A DNA stretch of 64,000 nucleotides, from the NCBI GenBank assembly GCA_030152805.1, contig JASLIG010000018.1:3983-67982 (forward strand), written 5' to 3'. Position 1 is the first letter of the stretch; the number at the start of each line of letters is the position of its first letter. The DNA comes from Solirubrobacterales bacterium (GTDB lineage: Bacteria > Actinomycetota > Thermoleophilia > Solirubrobacterales > 70-9). Position numbers and translations under genes: made by a program. The notes under the pieces were generated by a model that saw only the letters and a list, made by a program, of their open reading frames with translations, did not search any database and was not told the origin of the DNA. Positions 25,253-33,839 of this stretch are shown here, piece after piece.

Positions 25253-25301
25253 AATTGATGCCGCACGCGCCTGCCCGCGAAGCGGGCGTGCGACGTCAAT
25301 T
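25253..25301. repeat. Long imperfect hairpin between converging genes
   Basis: Nested inverted repeats: AATTGATG/CGTCAATT outside, CACGC/GCGTG-type pairing next, GCCCGC-GAA-GCGGGC at the tip. It lies between the convergent CDF gene and the small minus-strand ORF, so it may be a bidirectional terminator. The adjoining 25210-25252 is also structured (CCAG...CTGG), so a structured RNA is possible. Confidence 0.5.
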
Positions 25302-25339
25302 CCCGGAGAGGGGTATCGACATCCCTTCGTCTCGAGGGG

Positions 25340-25489
25340 CTACGGACTCGGCAGTAGGTTCACCGCCGCCGCCAGCCCCACGGCGCCGACTGTGACCGAG
25401 TAGCCGGTGTAGCCGCTGATCGCGAAGAGGACTACGGCGATCGCGCAGATCGAGACTACGGTGATCCAGGAGGCTCGGGCCAGGGACAC
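25340..25489 (-). CDS. Small two-helix membrane protein (49 aa)
   Basis: This short minus-strand frame fills an otherwise gene-free stretch of 300 nt. It begins at GTG 25489 and reads as two hydrophobic helices: ASWITVVSICAIAVVLFAI, a turn with SGYTGYS, then VTVGAVGLAAAVNLLP, ending PSP. The GC-rich third codon positions and compact helix-turn-helix membrane layout are protein-like. No Shine-Dalgarno site is visible; an A/T-rich AAAATAG lies just upstream, so the mRNA may be leaderless. Function unknown. Confidence 0.6.
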   Translation of the reverse strand: MSLARASWITVVSICAIAVVLFAISGYTGYSVTVGAVGLAAAVNLLPSP

Positions 25490-25509
25490 GGGTCGCTATT
25501 TTGGCCGAG

Positions 25510-25896
25510 ATGCCCGACGGCCAGACGAGCGAGGCGATATCCGGGGGTGCGGCGCAGAGCGCGCTCGCCTATCTGACGGAGATGTCGCCCGACCTGCGGG
25601 GGGGCGCGATCCTCGCCGCCGACGGCACCGTGCTTGCCGCCAGCGATCGTCCCGAGCGCTGGCGCGAGGATGCCGCGGGCCTGCTCGGGGTCGCCGATCG
25701 GGCCGGCGGGGAGCCCGTCGAGCAGCTCCACATCGCGACCGAGCAGGGCGAGGTCTTCGCGGTCCGCCACGCCGGACTCACGGCGATCGCCGTCACCGAC
25801 CGCTTCGCCCTCGCCTCGTTGCTCCTCTTCGACATGCGCTCCGCGCTGCGTGACCTCGCCGAGGGCGGCGACGGGAAGGGACCTGATGCCGCCTAA
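25510..25896 (+). CDS. Roadblock/LC7-like small protein
   Basis: 128 residues from ATG 25510 (a TTG at 25501 is also possible). The sequence SALAYLTEMSPDLRGGAILAADGTVLAASD, then VEQLHIATEQGEVFAVRHAGLTAIAVTDRFALASLLLFDMRSALRDL, follows the roadblock/LC7 alternation of helix, paired strands and helix. In actinobacteria such proteins often serve as GAP-like partners of small GTPases, but no GTPase gene is nearby. It overlaps the next small gene by 11 nt. Confidence 0.65.
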   Translation: MPDGQTSEAISGGAAQSALAYLTEMSPDLRGGAILAADGTVLAASDRPERWREDAAGLLGVADRAGGEPVEQLHIATEQGEVFAVRHAGLTAIAVTDRFALASLLLFDMRSALRDLAEGGDGKGPDAA

Positions 25897-26110
25897 GCCG
25901 CACAGGGTTCTGCTCGACCGGGTCTCGGGCTACGCCGACGAGGCCGCCGCCTATATGCGACGTCGCCGCGTTGCGCGGCGCCCCTTCGCGCGCCTCTACT
26001 ATGCGGGGGGGCGGGCCAGCGACCACGCTGCCGACTCCGTCGCCGGCGCCGAGCTGTTCGTCGCCGCGGGGCGGCTGATCGAGGTCGCCGGAAAGCGACC
26101 GAAGCCGTGA
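25886..26110 (+). CDS. Small basic protein of unknown function
   Basis: 74 residues from ATG 25886 with a GGGAAGGGA site just upstream. It is rich in Arg around YMRRRRVARRPFARLYYAG, then has an Ala-rich helix (ADSVAGAELFVAAGRLIEVAG). There is no signal peptide or known motif. Overlaps on both sides (11 nt upstream, 4 nt with tldD) indicate an operon: roadblock-like, this gene, tldD, tldE. Confidence 0.7.
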   Translation: MPPKPHRVLLDRVSGYADEAAAYMRRRRVARRPFARLYYAGGRASDHAADSVAGAELFVAAGRLIEVAGKRPKP

Positions 26111-27492
26111 GCGAGCTGATCGCGGCTGACGTTGCCGAGCGCGTGCTCGGCCGGGCCCTGGCGAACGGCGGCGAGTTTGCCGAGGTCTTCGCCGAACGCA
26201 ACGCCGGCTTGACGATGGCGATCGACGAGTCGCGCATCGAATCGGTTCAGTCCGGGGCCGCCGAAGGGGCGGGCGTGAGGGTTCTCAGCGACGGCACCAC
26301 CTACTTCTCCCACGTCGACGGCCTCGACCCCGCGGACCTCGAGCGCGCGGCCGGGGAGGCTGCCGCGGCCCTGCGCTCCCAGCGCGGCGAGGTCCGTCCG
26401 CTGCGGGCGGCAGCGGTCGCGCCGCAGCCGATCGAGCAGCCGCCCGCCGCGATCGCGGCCGAGCGCAAGGCGGCGCTGCTGCGCGAGCTGGATCGGCGCG
26501 GGCGCGGGGCCGGCGCCGAGATCGCCCAGTTCATGGCTTCCTACGCGGAGGTGCGGCGCGAGGTCTGCGTGGCCAACTCGGAGGGCCTGCTCAGCGACGA
26601 TGACCGCACCCGGGTGCGGATCGGCGCCCAGGCCGTGGCCCGCCGCGGCGATTCGGTCGAGACCGGCGCCGAGACCCTCGGCGGGCACCGCGGCTTCGAG
26701 CTCTTCGACGACGATCCCGGCTCCGTCGCCGAGGACGCGGCGCGCAAGGCGCTGACGCTGCTCGACGCCGGCGCGGCCCCCGCCGGCTCGATGCCGGTCG
26801 TGGTCGCGGGCGGCTTCGGCGGCGTCCTCTTTCACGAGATGACCGGCCACGGCCTCGAGGCCGATCACGTGCAGAAGGGCGCCAGCGTCTACGCCGGCAA
26901 GCTCGGCGAGCGGGTGGCCCAGCCGCTGCTCACCGCCTACGACGACGGTCGCCTTCCCGGCGAGTGGGGAAGCGACGCGATCGACGACGAGGGCGCGCCG
27001 ACCCAGAAGACGATGGTGATCGAGGACGGCCGCCTCACCTCCTTCCTCTACGACGGCGCCACCGCCCGCCGCGACGGCGTCGCTTCGACCGGCAATGGCA
27101 GGCGCGAGAGCTTCCGCCACCTGCCGGTGCCGCGGATGACCAACACCTACATCGCGCCGGGCGATGCCGAGCCGGAGGCGATGATCGCCGAGGTCGAGCG
27201 CGGCTTCTACGCGGTCTCCTTCGCCGGCGGTCAGGTCGACCCGGCGACCGGCGACTTCGTCTTCGGCGTCTCCGAGGGCTACCTGATCGAGCGCGGCAGG
27301 GTGACCCGCCCGTGCCGCGGCGCGACCCTGATCGGCAACTGCCTGCAGGCGCTGGCGGCGATCGACGCCGTCGGAACCGACTTCGAGATGAAGACCGGTG
27401 TCTGCGGCAAGGCCGGCCAGAAAGTGCCGGTCGGGACCGGCCAGGGCCACGTGCGGATCGGAGCGATGACGGTGGGGGGGACGGAGGTTTGA
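26107..27492 (+). CDS. tldD: TldD-family metalloprotease subunit
   Basis: 461 residues. The catalytic motif is H243-E244-M-T-G-H248-G-L-E-A-D-H, the TldD HExxxH-type zinc site. The N-terminal domain carries MAIDESRIESVQSGAAEGAGVRVL and the C-terminal domain carries STGNGRRESFRHLPVPRMTNTYI, both diagnostic. TldD and TldE form a heterodimeric protease that degrades unfolded peptides and matures some RiPPs such as microcin B17. The tldE start overlaps its stop. Confidence 0.95.
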   Translation: MSELIAADVAERVLGRALANGGEFAEVFAERNAGLTMAIDESRIESVQSGAAEGAGVRVLSDGTTYFSHVDGLDPADLERAAGEAAAALRSQRGEVRPLRAAAVAPQPIEQPPAAIAAERKAALLRELDRRGRGAGAEIAQFMASYAEVRREVCVANSEGLLSDDDRTRVRIGAQAVARRGDSVETGAETLGGHRGFELFDDDPGSVAEDAARKALTLLDAGAAPAGSMPVVVAGGFGGVLFHEMTGHGLEADHVQKGASVYAGKLGERVAQPLLTAYDDGRLPGEWGSDAIDDEGAPTQKTMVIEDGRLTSFLYDGATARRDGVASTGNGRRESFRHLPVPRMTNTYIAPGDAEPEAMIAEVERGFYAVSFAGGQVDPATGDFVFGVSEGYLIERGRVTRPCRGATLIGNCLQALAAIDAVGTDFEMKTGVCGKAGQKVPVGTGQGHVRIGAMTVGGTEV

Positions 27493-28832
27493 TCGAGCCG
27501 GCGCGGCGCGCCGTCGAGGCCGCCCTGAAGGAGGGGGCCAGCGACGCCGAGGCCTACGCCTCCGAGGACGCGGGGCGCGAGGTGCGCGTCCACGGCGGCG
27601 AGATCGAGAGCCTGACCGCGGCGACCCAGCGCGGCATCGGCGTGCGCGCCTGGATCGGGCAGCGGGTCGGCTACGCCTACGGGACCGACCTCTCCGAAAC
27701 CGGGATCGCGGCGCTGGCCGGGCGAGCCGCGGAGGCCGCCCGCGCGGCCGACGAGGACGAGTTCGCCGGCCCGCCCAGCGCCGTCCCCGCGACCACCGAC
27801 CTGCAGCTCGAGGACCCGGCGATCGGCGAATGGCCGGCCGACCGGATCGCCGAGCTGACCCTGCGGATCGAGAGCGCTGCCCTGGGGGCCGACCCGCGGA
27901 TCGCCGGCGTCGAGCAGGCGGTTTATGCCGACTCCGCCGAGCGGGTCGCCGTCGTCTCCTCGACCGGGATCGAGGGCGAGTACTCGAGCTCCAGCTGCTA
28001 CGGCTACCTGCAGGCGCTCGCCGAGGGCGAGGACGGCCGCGAGACCGGACTCGGCTTCGATCTCGGGCGCGGACCGGCAGCGCTCGATCCGGCCGCGATC
28101 GGTCGCGAGGGGGCGGAGCGAGCGGCGGAGATGATCGGCGCCGGCAAGCCGGAATCGAAGTCCTGTGCAGTCGTCCTCGACCCGACCGTCGCGGCCAGCT
28201 TCATCTCCCTGATCGGCCGCGGCCTCGGTGCCGGCTCGGTCCAGCGGGGCCGTTCTCCCTTCGCCGGGCGGGTGGGCGAGGAGGTCGCCGGCGAGGTGCT
28301 GACGCTGCTCGACGACGGCCTCGACCCCGACGGCTTCGCCTCGGCCCCCTTCGACGGCGAGGGCGTGCCGCGACGGCGCACCCCCTTGATCGAGGGGAAG
28401 GTCCTGCGCACCTACCTGTTCGACACCTACGCCGCTCGCCGCGGCGATGCCGCCTCGACCGGAAACGCCAGCCGCGGCGGCTACCGCTCGCAGCCCTCGG
28501 TCTCCGCCTCCAACCTGATCGTTGCGCCGGGCCCCTTCGGCTTCGGGGAGCTGCTCGGCGAGGCCGGCGAGGGCGTCTACGTCACCGATGTCGCCGGCCT
28601 TCATTCCGGCGTCAACCCGGTTTCCGGCGTCTTCTCCGTCGGTGCCTCGGGTCGGGCGATTCGGGCCGGGGCGCTGGCCGAGCCGCTGCGCGAGTTCACG
28701 ATCGCCAGCGACCTGGTCTCGATGCTGCGCGCCGTCCAGGCGGTTGGCGCGGCGGCGCGCTGGGTCCCCTTCGGCGGCTCGGTCTGCACGCCGCCCCTGC
28801 TGATCGGCGAGATGACCATCGCCGGATCCTGA
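27489..28832 (+). CDS. tldE: TldE/PmbA-family protein
   Basis: 447 residues starting at TTG 27489, which overlaps the tldD stop (TTGA). GGAGG at 27483-27487 is very close to the TTG, but no other start is compatible with IEPARRAVEAALKEGASDAEAYAS, the family N-terminus. The zinc-binding motif is absent, as expected for the non-catalytic TldE partner. The C-terminal motifs YAARRGDAASTGNASRGGYRSQPSVSASNLIV and GVNPVSGVFSVGASG match PmbA/TldE. It forms the protease complex with TldD. Confidence 0.94.
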   Translation: MIEPARRAVEAALKEGASDAEAYASEDAGREVRVHGGEIESLTAATQRGIGVRAWIGQRVGYAYGTDLSETGIAALAGRAAEAARAADEDEFAGPPSAVPATTDLQLEDPAIGEWPADRIAELTLRIESAALGADPRIAGVEQAVYADSAERVAVVSSTGIEGEYSSSSCYGYLQALAEGEDGRETGLGFDLGRGPAALDPAAIGREGAERAAEMIGAGKPESKSCAVVLDPTVAASFISLIGRGLGAGSVQRGRSPFAGRVGEEVAGEVLTLLDDGLDPDGFASAPFDGEGVPRRRTPLIEGKVLRTYLFDTYAARRGDAASTGNASRGGYRSQPSVSASNLIVAPGPFGFGELLGEAGEGVYVTDVAGLHSGVNPVSGVFSVGASGRAIRAGALAEPLREFTIASDLVSMLRAVQAVGAAARWVPFGGSVCTPPLLIGEMTIAGS

Positions 28833-28908
28833 GTCCCAAGCGCTTTTACGCCGTGTCCGCTGTTAGATTGCCGCCGATTTCAAACACCACCGACGGAGGA
28901 GCTTCGAC

Positions 28909-29187
28909 GTGACTAAGGCTGAGTTTCTGGACCAACTTGCAAGCGACGAGCGGCTGGGCAGCAAGAAAGCCGCCGGCGATGCGGTCGACGCCGTCCTCGA
29001 CGCGATCACCGACACGCTGAGCAGCGGCGGCGAAGTCAGCTTCACCGGCTTCGGCAAGTTCCATGTCGCCGAGCGTGGCCCGCGCCAGGGCGTCAACCCC
29101 CGCACCGGAGAGCGAATCACGATCCCGGGCGGCAAAGTCCCGCGCTTCTCCGCCGGTTCGGCGCTGAAGGCCAAGGTCAAAGGCTGA
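28909..29187 (+). CDS. HU-family nucleoid-associated DNA-binding protein
   Basis: 92 residues from GTG with GGAGGA at 28895-28900. MTKAEFLDQLASDERLGSKKAAGDAVDAVLDAITDTLSSGGEVSFTGFGKFHV and the DNA-binding arm RQGVNPRTGERITIPGGKVPRFSAGSALK are typical of HU/IHF. It binds and bends DNA without strong sequence preference. It lacks the long Lys/Ala-rich C-terminal tail of mycobacterial HupB. The pyrF gene appears to start inside its stop codon (CTGA). Confidence 0.95.
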   Translation: MTKAEFLDQLASDERLGSKKAAGDAVDAVLDAITDTLSSGGEVSFTGFGKFHVAERGPRQGVNPRTGERITIPGGKVPRFSAGSALKAKVKG

Positions 29188-30071
29188 GCCGGACGCCCTT
29201 CGCGGACCGGCTGGCGGCGCTCGTCGAGGAGCGCCGCAGCCAGGTCTGCCTCGGCCTCGACCCGGATCCGTCGAAGCTCTCCGGGTCCGAGCCTGATCCA
29301 TTCGCCGCCACGGCCGCCGAGCGGGCGGCCACGGCGGTGGCGGCTCACTGCCGCTCGCTGATCGAGCGTGCCGGGCCGGCCTGCGTCGCGGTCAAGCCCC
29401 AGCTCGCCTGCTTCGAGCGGCTGGGGGCGCCTGGTTGGGCCGCCCTGGCCGACGCCTGCGCCGCCGCCCGGGCCGCCGGCCTGCTCGTCGTCGCCGACGG
29501 CAAGCGCGGCGACGTGCCGGTGACGGCGGCCGCCTACGCGCAAGCGCTGGTCGGCGAGACGCCGACGCCCTGGGGGCCGGTGGCCGGGCTCGGCGCCGAT
29601 GCGTTCACCGCCAATCCCCTGCTCGGCGTCGATGCGCTCGAGCCGCTGATCGAGGCGGCCGAGGCGGCTGGCGCCGGCGTTTTCGCCCTGGTCCGGACCA
29701 GCAACCCCGGCGCGGCCGACGTTCAGGACCTGCCGGCACCCGAGGAGCCGCTGCACGAGCGGCTTGCCCGCCTCGTCGACCGGCTCGCGCCGCGCCTCCG
29801 CGGAGACGGGGGGCTGAGCGGGATGGGGGCGGTGGTGGGCGCAACCGCACCCGAGCACATCGGCCGCCTGCGAGCCCTGATGCCGCACTCGATCTTCCTG
29901 GTCCCCGGCGTCGGCGCCCAGGGCGGCAAGCCCGAGCTGCTCGGCCCGGCCTTCAGCGCCGGGCGCGCCTCGGCTCTGGTAGCCGCTTCGCGAGGGATTA
30001 CGGCGGCCGAGGATCCGGCCGCCGCCGCCGAGCGCCTGCGAGCCGCCGTTTGGGACGTTTCGACCGCCTAA
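29184..30071 (+). CDS. pyrF: Orotidine 5'-phosphate decarboxylase (type 2), apparent CTG start codon
   Basis: 295 residues from CTG 29184. The first ATG/GTG/TTG in frame is GTG 29337, which would delete 51 residues including the conserved CLGLDPDPSKL strand. Translation from CTG gives LSRTPFADRLAALVEERRSQ, a normal PyrF N-terminus. The CTG overlaps the HU stop (CTGA) and AAGG lies 7 nt upstream. The catalytic segment is VVADGKRGDVPVTAAAYAQA (Asp-Lys-Asp type) and FLVPGVGAQGG binds the phosphate. It catalyses the last step of UMP synthesis. Confidence 0.93.
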   Translation: MSRTPFADRLAALVEERRSQVCLGLDPDPSKLSGSEPDPFAATAAERAATAVAAHCRSLIERAGPACVAVKPQLACFERLGAPGWAALADACAAARAAGLLVVADGKRGDVPVTAAAYAQALVGETPTPWGPVAGLGADAFTANPLLGVDALEPLIEAAEAAGAGVFALVRTSNPGAADVQDLPAPEEPLHERLARLVDRLAPRLRGDGGLSGMGAVVGATAPEHIGRLRALMPHSIFLVPGVGAQGGKPELLGPAFSAGRASALVAASRGITAAEDPAAAAERLRAAVWDVSTA

Positions 30072-30127
30072 AACTGCCTCGACCGTATATACGATCTCCG
30101 GCGCCATACGCTCCCCCGCCACGTCCC

Positions 30128-30454
30128 ATGGAAAAGCGCTCCTCAGCATCTGCCCGCATCTTCGCGGTGGCCGCCCTGGCGGTCGCGGCGGTCATCGTCA
30201 TCGTCGCGATCGGCAGCTCCGTGGGAGGGGGGGATTCCGGCTCGGGTGGGCACGAGCACGGTGGCAAGACCGCCCATCACGGGGCCAAGAAGAAGCACGT
30301 CCCGGCCTCCTACGAAATCCAGAGCGGCGACACCCTGATCTCGATCGCCCACCGGACCGGGGTGCCGGTGAAGGAAATCGAAGCCCTCAACCCCGAAATC
30401 GACCCGCAGATCCTGATCGCCGGCGAAACGCTGAAGTTGCGCGAAGCCCCCTGA
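30128..30454 (+). CDS. Membrane-anchored LysM-domain protein
   Basis: 108 residues from ATG 30128; the frame open further upstream is the antiparallel-phase shadow of pyrF. It has an N-terminal membrane helix (IFAVAALAVAAVIVIVAIGSS), a Gly/His-rich linker, and one LysM domain (SYEIQSGDTLISIAHRTGVPVKEIEALNPEIDPQILIAGETLKL). LysM binds N-acetylglucosamine in peptidoglycan. It is translationally coupled to the following D-Ala-D-Ala carboxypeptidase (TGATG), consistent with a joint cell-wall role. A CGTATATACG palindrome at 30084-30093 lies upstream. Confidence 0.9.
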   Translation: MEKRSSASARIFAVAALAVAAVIVIVAIGSSVGGGDSGSGGHEHGGKTAHHGAKKKHVPASYEIQSGDTLISIAHRTGVPVKEIEALNPEIDPQILIAGETLKLREAP

Positions 30455-31647
30455 TGCCGGCTGGGCGCGCGGGCGCGCTCGCCTTGGCTGCGCTCCTGCT
30501 CGCGACGCTCGTTCCCGCCTCGCCCGCGGAGGCGGCGGAGCGGCCACCGGAAATAGAGGCGCGGGCCTGGATGCTGATCGACGCCCGCACCGGCGAGCCG
30601 TTGCTCTCCCACGCCGCCGCCCGCCGCCTGCCGATCGCCAGTACGACGAAGCTGATGACCGCCTACGTCGCGTTGAAGGAGCTGCCCCTCGATCGGATCG
30701 TTCACGCTCATCCCTACCGGGCCGAATACGGCGAGTCGCTGCTGGGCTTGCGGGCCGGTCAGCCGATCAGCGTGCGTGACCTGCTCTACGGCCTGATCCT
30801 GCGCAGCGGCAACGACGCCGCCTACGACCTCGCCATCGCCGCCGCCGGTTCGGTGCCCCGTTTCGTCGCCCAGATGAACCGCTACGCGGCCGCGATCGGC
30901 CTCGCCGACACCCACTTCGCCAACCCGATTGGGCTCGATCAGCGCGGCAACCACTCAAGCGCGCGGGATCTCTCGACCCTGACCCGGCGGCTGCTCGAAG
31001 ACCCCGCCTTCGCCCGGATCGCGGCATCGCGCGGCGTCGTCCTGCGCAGCGTCCGACCGCCGCGGCGCATCGCGACGATCAACGAACTGCTGCTGATGGC
31101 CCCCTGGGTAACCGGCGTCAAGACCGGGCACACCTTCGGCGCGCTTTACGTCCTCGTCGGCTCGGGTCGCCGCAAGGGGGTCGAACTGGTCTCGGTGGTG
31201 CTCGGGGCGCCGACCGACGAAGACCGCTTTCGCGAGAGCATCGAGCTGCTCGAATATGGCTTTTCGCGCTATGAGCGGCGCCTGCCGATCCGTGCCGGCG
31301 CTGCCCTGGCGAGGCCGGGGATCCGCTACGCCGGCGGCGAGCTGCCGCTGCGCGCCGCCCGCAGCGTCGCCGTCGGCCTGCGCCGCGACCAGCGCCTGAC
31401 GACGGCGGTCCGCGCCCCGCGCGAGGTCGAGGGGCCGGTTCGGCGCGGCGCCAAGCTGGGCCGGGCGACCGTCTACGTCGACGGGTTGCGGGCGGGCACG
31501 GTGCCGCTGCGCGCCGGCCGCGCGGTGCCCGAGGCCAGCACGCTCGAGCGGGTGCGCAGCTTCCTCGAAGACGAGAAGATTCCCGTCGCCATTGCGCTTT
31601 GCGTGATACTGATCGGAGCAGTGCTCGCGAGGCGCTTCGTACGATGA
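30454..31647 (+). CDS. dacA: D-alanyl-D-alanine carboxypeptidase (peptidase S11, DacA-type)
   Basis: 397 residues with signal peptide (GALALAALLLATLVPASPAEA). All three penicillin-binding motifs are present: S63-T-T-K66, S118-G-N120 and K223-T-G225. It removes the terminal D-Ala from peptidoglycan stem peptides outside the membrane. The C-terminus carries a hydrophobic helix (VAIALCVILIGAVLARRFVR) as membrane anchor. It is coupled upstream to the LysM protein and downstream to the PfkB kinase by 4-nt overlaps. Confidence 0.95.
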   Translation: MPAGRAGALALAALLLATLVPASPAEAAERPPEIEARAWMLIDARTGEPLLSHAAARRLPIASTTKLMTAYVALKELPLDRIVHAHPYRAEYGESLLGLRAGQPISVRDLLYGLILRSGNDAAYDLAIAAAGSVPRFVAQMNRYAAAIGLADTHFANPIGLDQRGNHSSARDLSTLTRRLLEDPAFARIAASRGVVLRSVRPPRRIATINELLLMAPWVTGVKTGHTFGALYVLVGSGRRKGVELVSVVLGAPTDEDRFRESIELLEYGFSRYERRLPIRAGAALARPGIRYAGGELPLRAARSVAVGLRRDQRLTTAVRAPREVEGPVRRGAKLGRATVYVDGLRAGTVPLRAGRAVPEASTLERVRSFLEDEKIPVAIALCVILIGAVLARRFVR

Positions 31648-32600
31648 TCCTCACCGTCACGCTCAACGCCGCAATCGACCGCACGGTTGCGGTACCGAAC
31701 TTCCACCTCGGCCACCGCCACCGGGCCGTCGAGAGTCGTACCGTCGCCGGCGGCAAGGGCATCAACGTCGCCCGCGCTTTGAAGCTGCTCGGGCGCCCGG
31801 CGCTCGCCACCGGATTCGCCGGCGGCCCGACCGGCACGCGGCTGCTGGAGCAGTTGCGCGAAGAATCGGTGCTCACCGACTTCACCCGGATCGCCGCCGA
31901 GACGCGGATCAACCTCGCCGTGATCGACCCGACCTCGGGTGAGCAGACCGAGATCAACGAGCGCGGTCCTGCGGTCAGCGCCGAGGAGGTCGAGGCCTTC
32001 GTCTCGCGCCTCGGCTACCTCGCCGACGGGGCGAAGCTCTGCGTGCTCGCCGGCAGCCTGCCGCCGGGCACGGGGGAGGATCTCTACGCGCGCCTGGTCA
32101 AGGACCTCGGCGAGCGCGGGGTGCCGGTCGTGCTCGACGCTGAGGGCGAAGCGATGCTCGCCGGGGTGCGGGCCGGTGCCTCGATCGTCACGCCCAACGA
32201 GCGCGAGGCCGAGGAGCTGGTCGGCCAGGAGTTCGCCGACCGCGACGACCTCGTGCACGGTCTCTCCGAGCTGGTCCGCCTCGGCGCCGAGGAGGCGGCG
32301 ATCACGCGCCCGGATGGCTGCGTCGCCGCCGTCGGCGAGGGCGCCGAGCGGCGCTTTCTCGAGGTTCGCACCGAGCCGCTCGACCCGGTCTCGACCGTCG
32401 GCTCGGGCGACGCCTTCCTGGCCGGCTACGTCGCCGCCCGCTACGACGGGCGACCGACCGACGAGTGCCTCGCCTACGGCGTCGCCTGCGGGGCCGAGTC
32501 GACCCAGCATTTCGGCGCCGGCACCGTCGACCGCAATCAGGTCGAGCGGCTGCTCGGCGAGGTCCACGTCCAGGATCTGGAGGTCCCCGCCGAAGTGTAG
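31644..32600 (+). CDS. PfkB-family hexose-phosphate kinase (1-phosphofructokinase type)
   Basis: 318 residues from ATG 31644, which overlaps the dacA stop (ATGA); the longer frame adds only dacA shadow. MILTVTLNAAIDRTVAVPNF with GGKGINVARALKLLG is the 1-phosphofructokinase subfamily start. The C-terminal anion hole and catalytic base are in TVGSGDAFLAGY. It phosphorylates fructose-1-P, tagatose-6-P or fructose-6-P; which one is uncertain, as no PTS or aldolase gene is adjacent. Confidence 0.9.
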   Translation: MILTVTLNAAIDRTVAVPNFHLGHRHRAVESRTVAGGKGINVARALKLLGRPALATGFAGGPTGTRLLEQLREESVLTDFTRIAAETRINLAVIDPTSGEQTEINERGPAVSAEEVEAFVSRLGYLADGAKLCVLAGSLPPGTGEDLYARLVKDLGERGVPVVLDAEGEAMLAGVRAGASIVTPNEREAEELVGQEFADRDDLVHGLSELVRLGAEEAAITRPDGCVAAVGEGAERRFLEVRTEPLDPVSTVGSGDAFLAGYVAARYDGRPTDECLAYGVACGAESTQHFGAGTVDRNQVERLLGEVHVQDLEVPAEV

Positions 32601-32633
32601 GCTGGGTTCTCAACGCCACCCTGGAGGACCTAA

Positions 32634-33839
32634 TTGGAGATCGACATCGGTCGAGGGAAGAAGGGGCGGCGCGCCTACGGATTCGACGACATCGCGATCG
32701 TCCCGTCGCGCCGCACACGCGATCCCGACGACATTGACATCAGCTGGACCCTCGGCCCCTACCGCTTCGAGCTGCCGCTGGTCGCATCGGCGATGGACGG
32801 CGTGGTCAGCCCCGACACCGCCGTGCTCGTCAATGAGCTGGGCGGGCTCGGCGTGCTCAACCTGGAGGGGATCTGGACCCGCTTCGAGAACGCCGAGGAG
32901 CGGCTGGAGCAGATCGCCGCTGCGCCCAAGCACGAAGCGACGCGGCTGATGCAGGAGATCTATTCCGAGCCGGTCAAGCCGGAGCTGATCGGGCGGCGAA
33001 TAGCCGAGATCAAGGAGCGCGGCGCGGTGGCCTGTGGCTCGCTGACGCCGCAGAAAGTGCGCGAGCACTACGAGATCGCGGTCGAGGCCGGGATCGACAT
33101 CCTCGTAATCCAGGGCACGGTGATCTCGGCCGAACACGTCTCGACCACGGTCGAGCCGCTCAACCTGAAGGAGTTCATCGCCGAGGTGCCGGTTCCGACG
33201 GTCGTCGGCGGCTGCGCCTCCTACTCGACCGGGCTGCACCTGATGCGGACCGGCGCGGTCGGCGTCCTCGTCGGCGTCGGCCCCGGCGCCGCCTGCACCA
33301 CCCGCGGCGTGCTCGGCATCGGCGTGCCCCAGGCGACGGCGATCGCCGACGTCGCGGCGGCCCGCTCGCAGCACATGCTCGAGACCGGCGAATACGTCAA
33401 CGTGATCGCCGACGGCGGCATGCGCACCGGCGGCGACGTCTCCAAGGCGATCGCCTGCGGGGCGGACTCGGTGATGGTGGGCTCGCCGCTGGCCCGTGCC
33501 AAGGAGGCGCCCGGGCGCGGCTTCCATTGGGGCATGGCGACCTTCCACCCCTCGCTGCCGCGCGGCACCCGCGTCTCGACCAAGCAGGACGGGACGATGG
33601 AGGAGATCCTGCTCGGTCCGGCGCAGGAGAACGACGGCACCTTCAACCTGATGGGGGCGCTGAAGACCTCGATGGCAACCACTGGCTACGAGGACATCCG
33701 CTCCTTCCAGCGGGCCGAGGTGATGGTGGCGCCGGCGCTGATGAGCGAGGGCAAGAAGCTGCAGAACGAGCAGTCGGTCGGCATGGGCTCGAACGGGCGC
33801 GCAGCGGTTTCCGCTGGTGTTGGAGTCGCCGACGACTGA
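32634..33839 (+). CDS. guaB3: GuaB3-family IMP dehydrogenase-like protein
   Basis: 401 residues from TTG with GGAGG at 32623-32627. [31 protein letters not shown] is the GuaB3 N-terminus. No CBS domains are inserted. The catalytic loop [15 protein letters not shown] contains the active-site Cys followed by Thr-Thr, and [21 protein letters not shown] binds the phosphate. GuaB3 proteins occur in actinobacteria and cyanobacteria beside guaA or guaB and act in guanine nucleotide synthesis. It overlaps guaA by 23 nt. Confidence 0.92.
   Translation: MEIDIGRGKKGRRAYGFDDIAIVPSRRTRDPDDIDISWTLGPYRFELPLVASAMDGVVSPDTAVLVNELGGLGVLNLEGIWTRFENAEERLEQIAAAPKHEATRLMQEIYSEPVKPELIGRRIAEIKERGAVACGSLTPQKVREHYEIAVEAGIDILVIQGTVISAEHVSTTVEPLNLKEFIAEVPVPTVVGGCASYSTGLHLMRTGAVGVLVGVGPGAACTTRGVLGIGVPQATAIADVAAARSQHMLETGEYVNVIADGGMRTGGDVSKAIACGADSVMVGSPLARAKEAPGRGFHWGMATFHPSLPRGTRVSTKQDGTMEEILLGPAQENDGTFNLMGALKTSMATTGYEDIRSFQRAEVMVAPALMSEGKKLQNEQSVGMGSNGRAAVSAGVGVADD

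Noticed and set aside
26107..28832. TldD/TldE as the maturation protease of the lasso-like module at 49 kb
   Set aside because: TldD/E do mature some RiPPs, but the genes are 21 kb apart, in a different operon and near-universal housekeeping genes, so a specific link is not supported.
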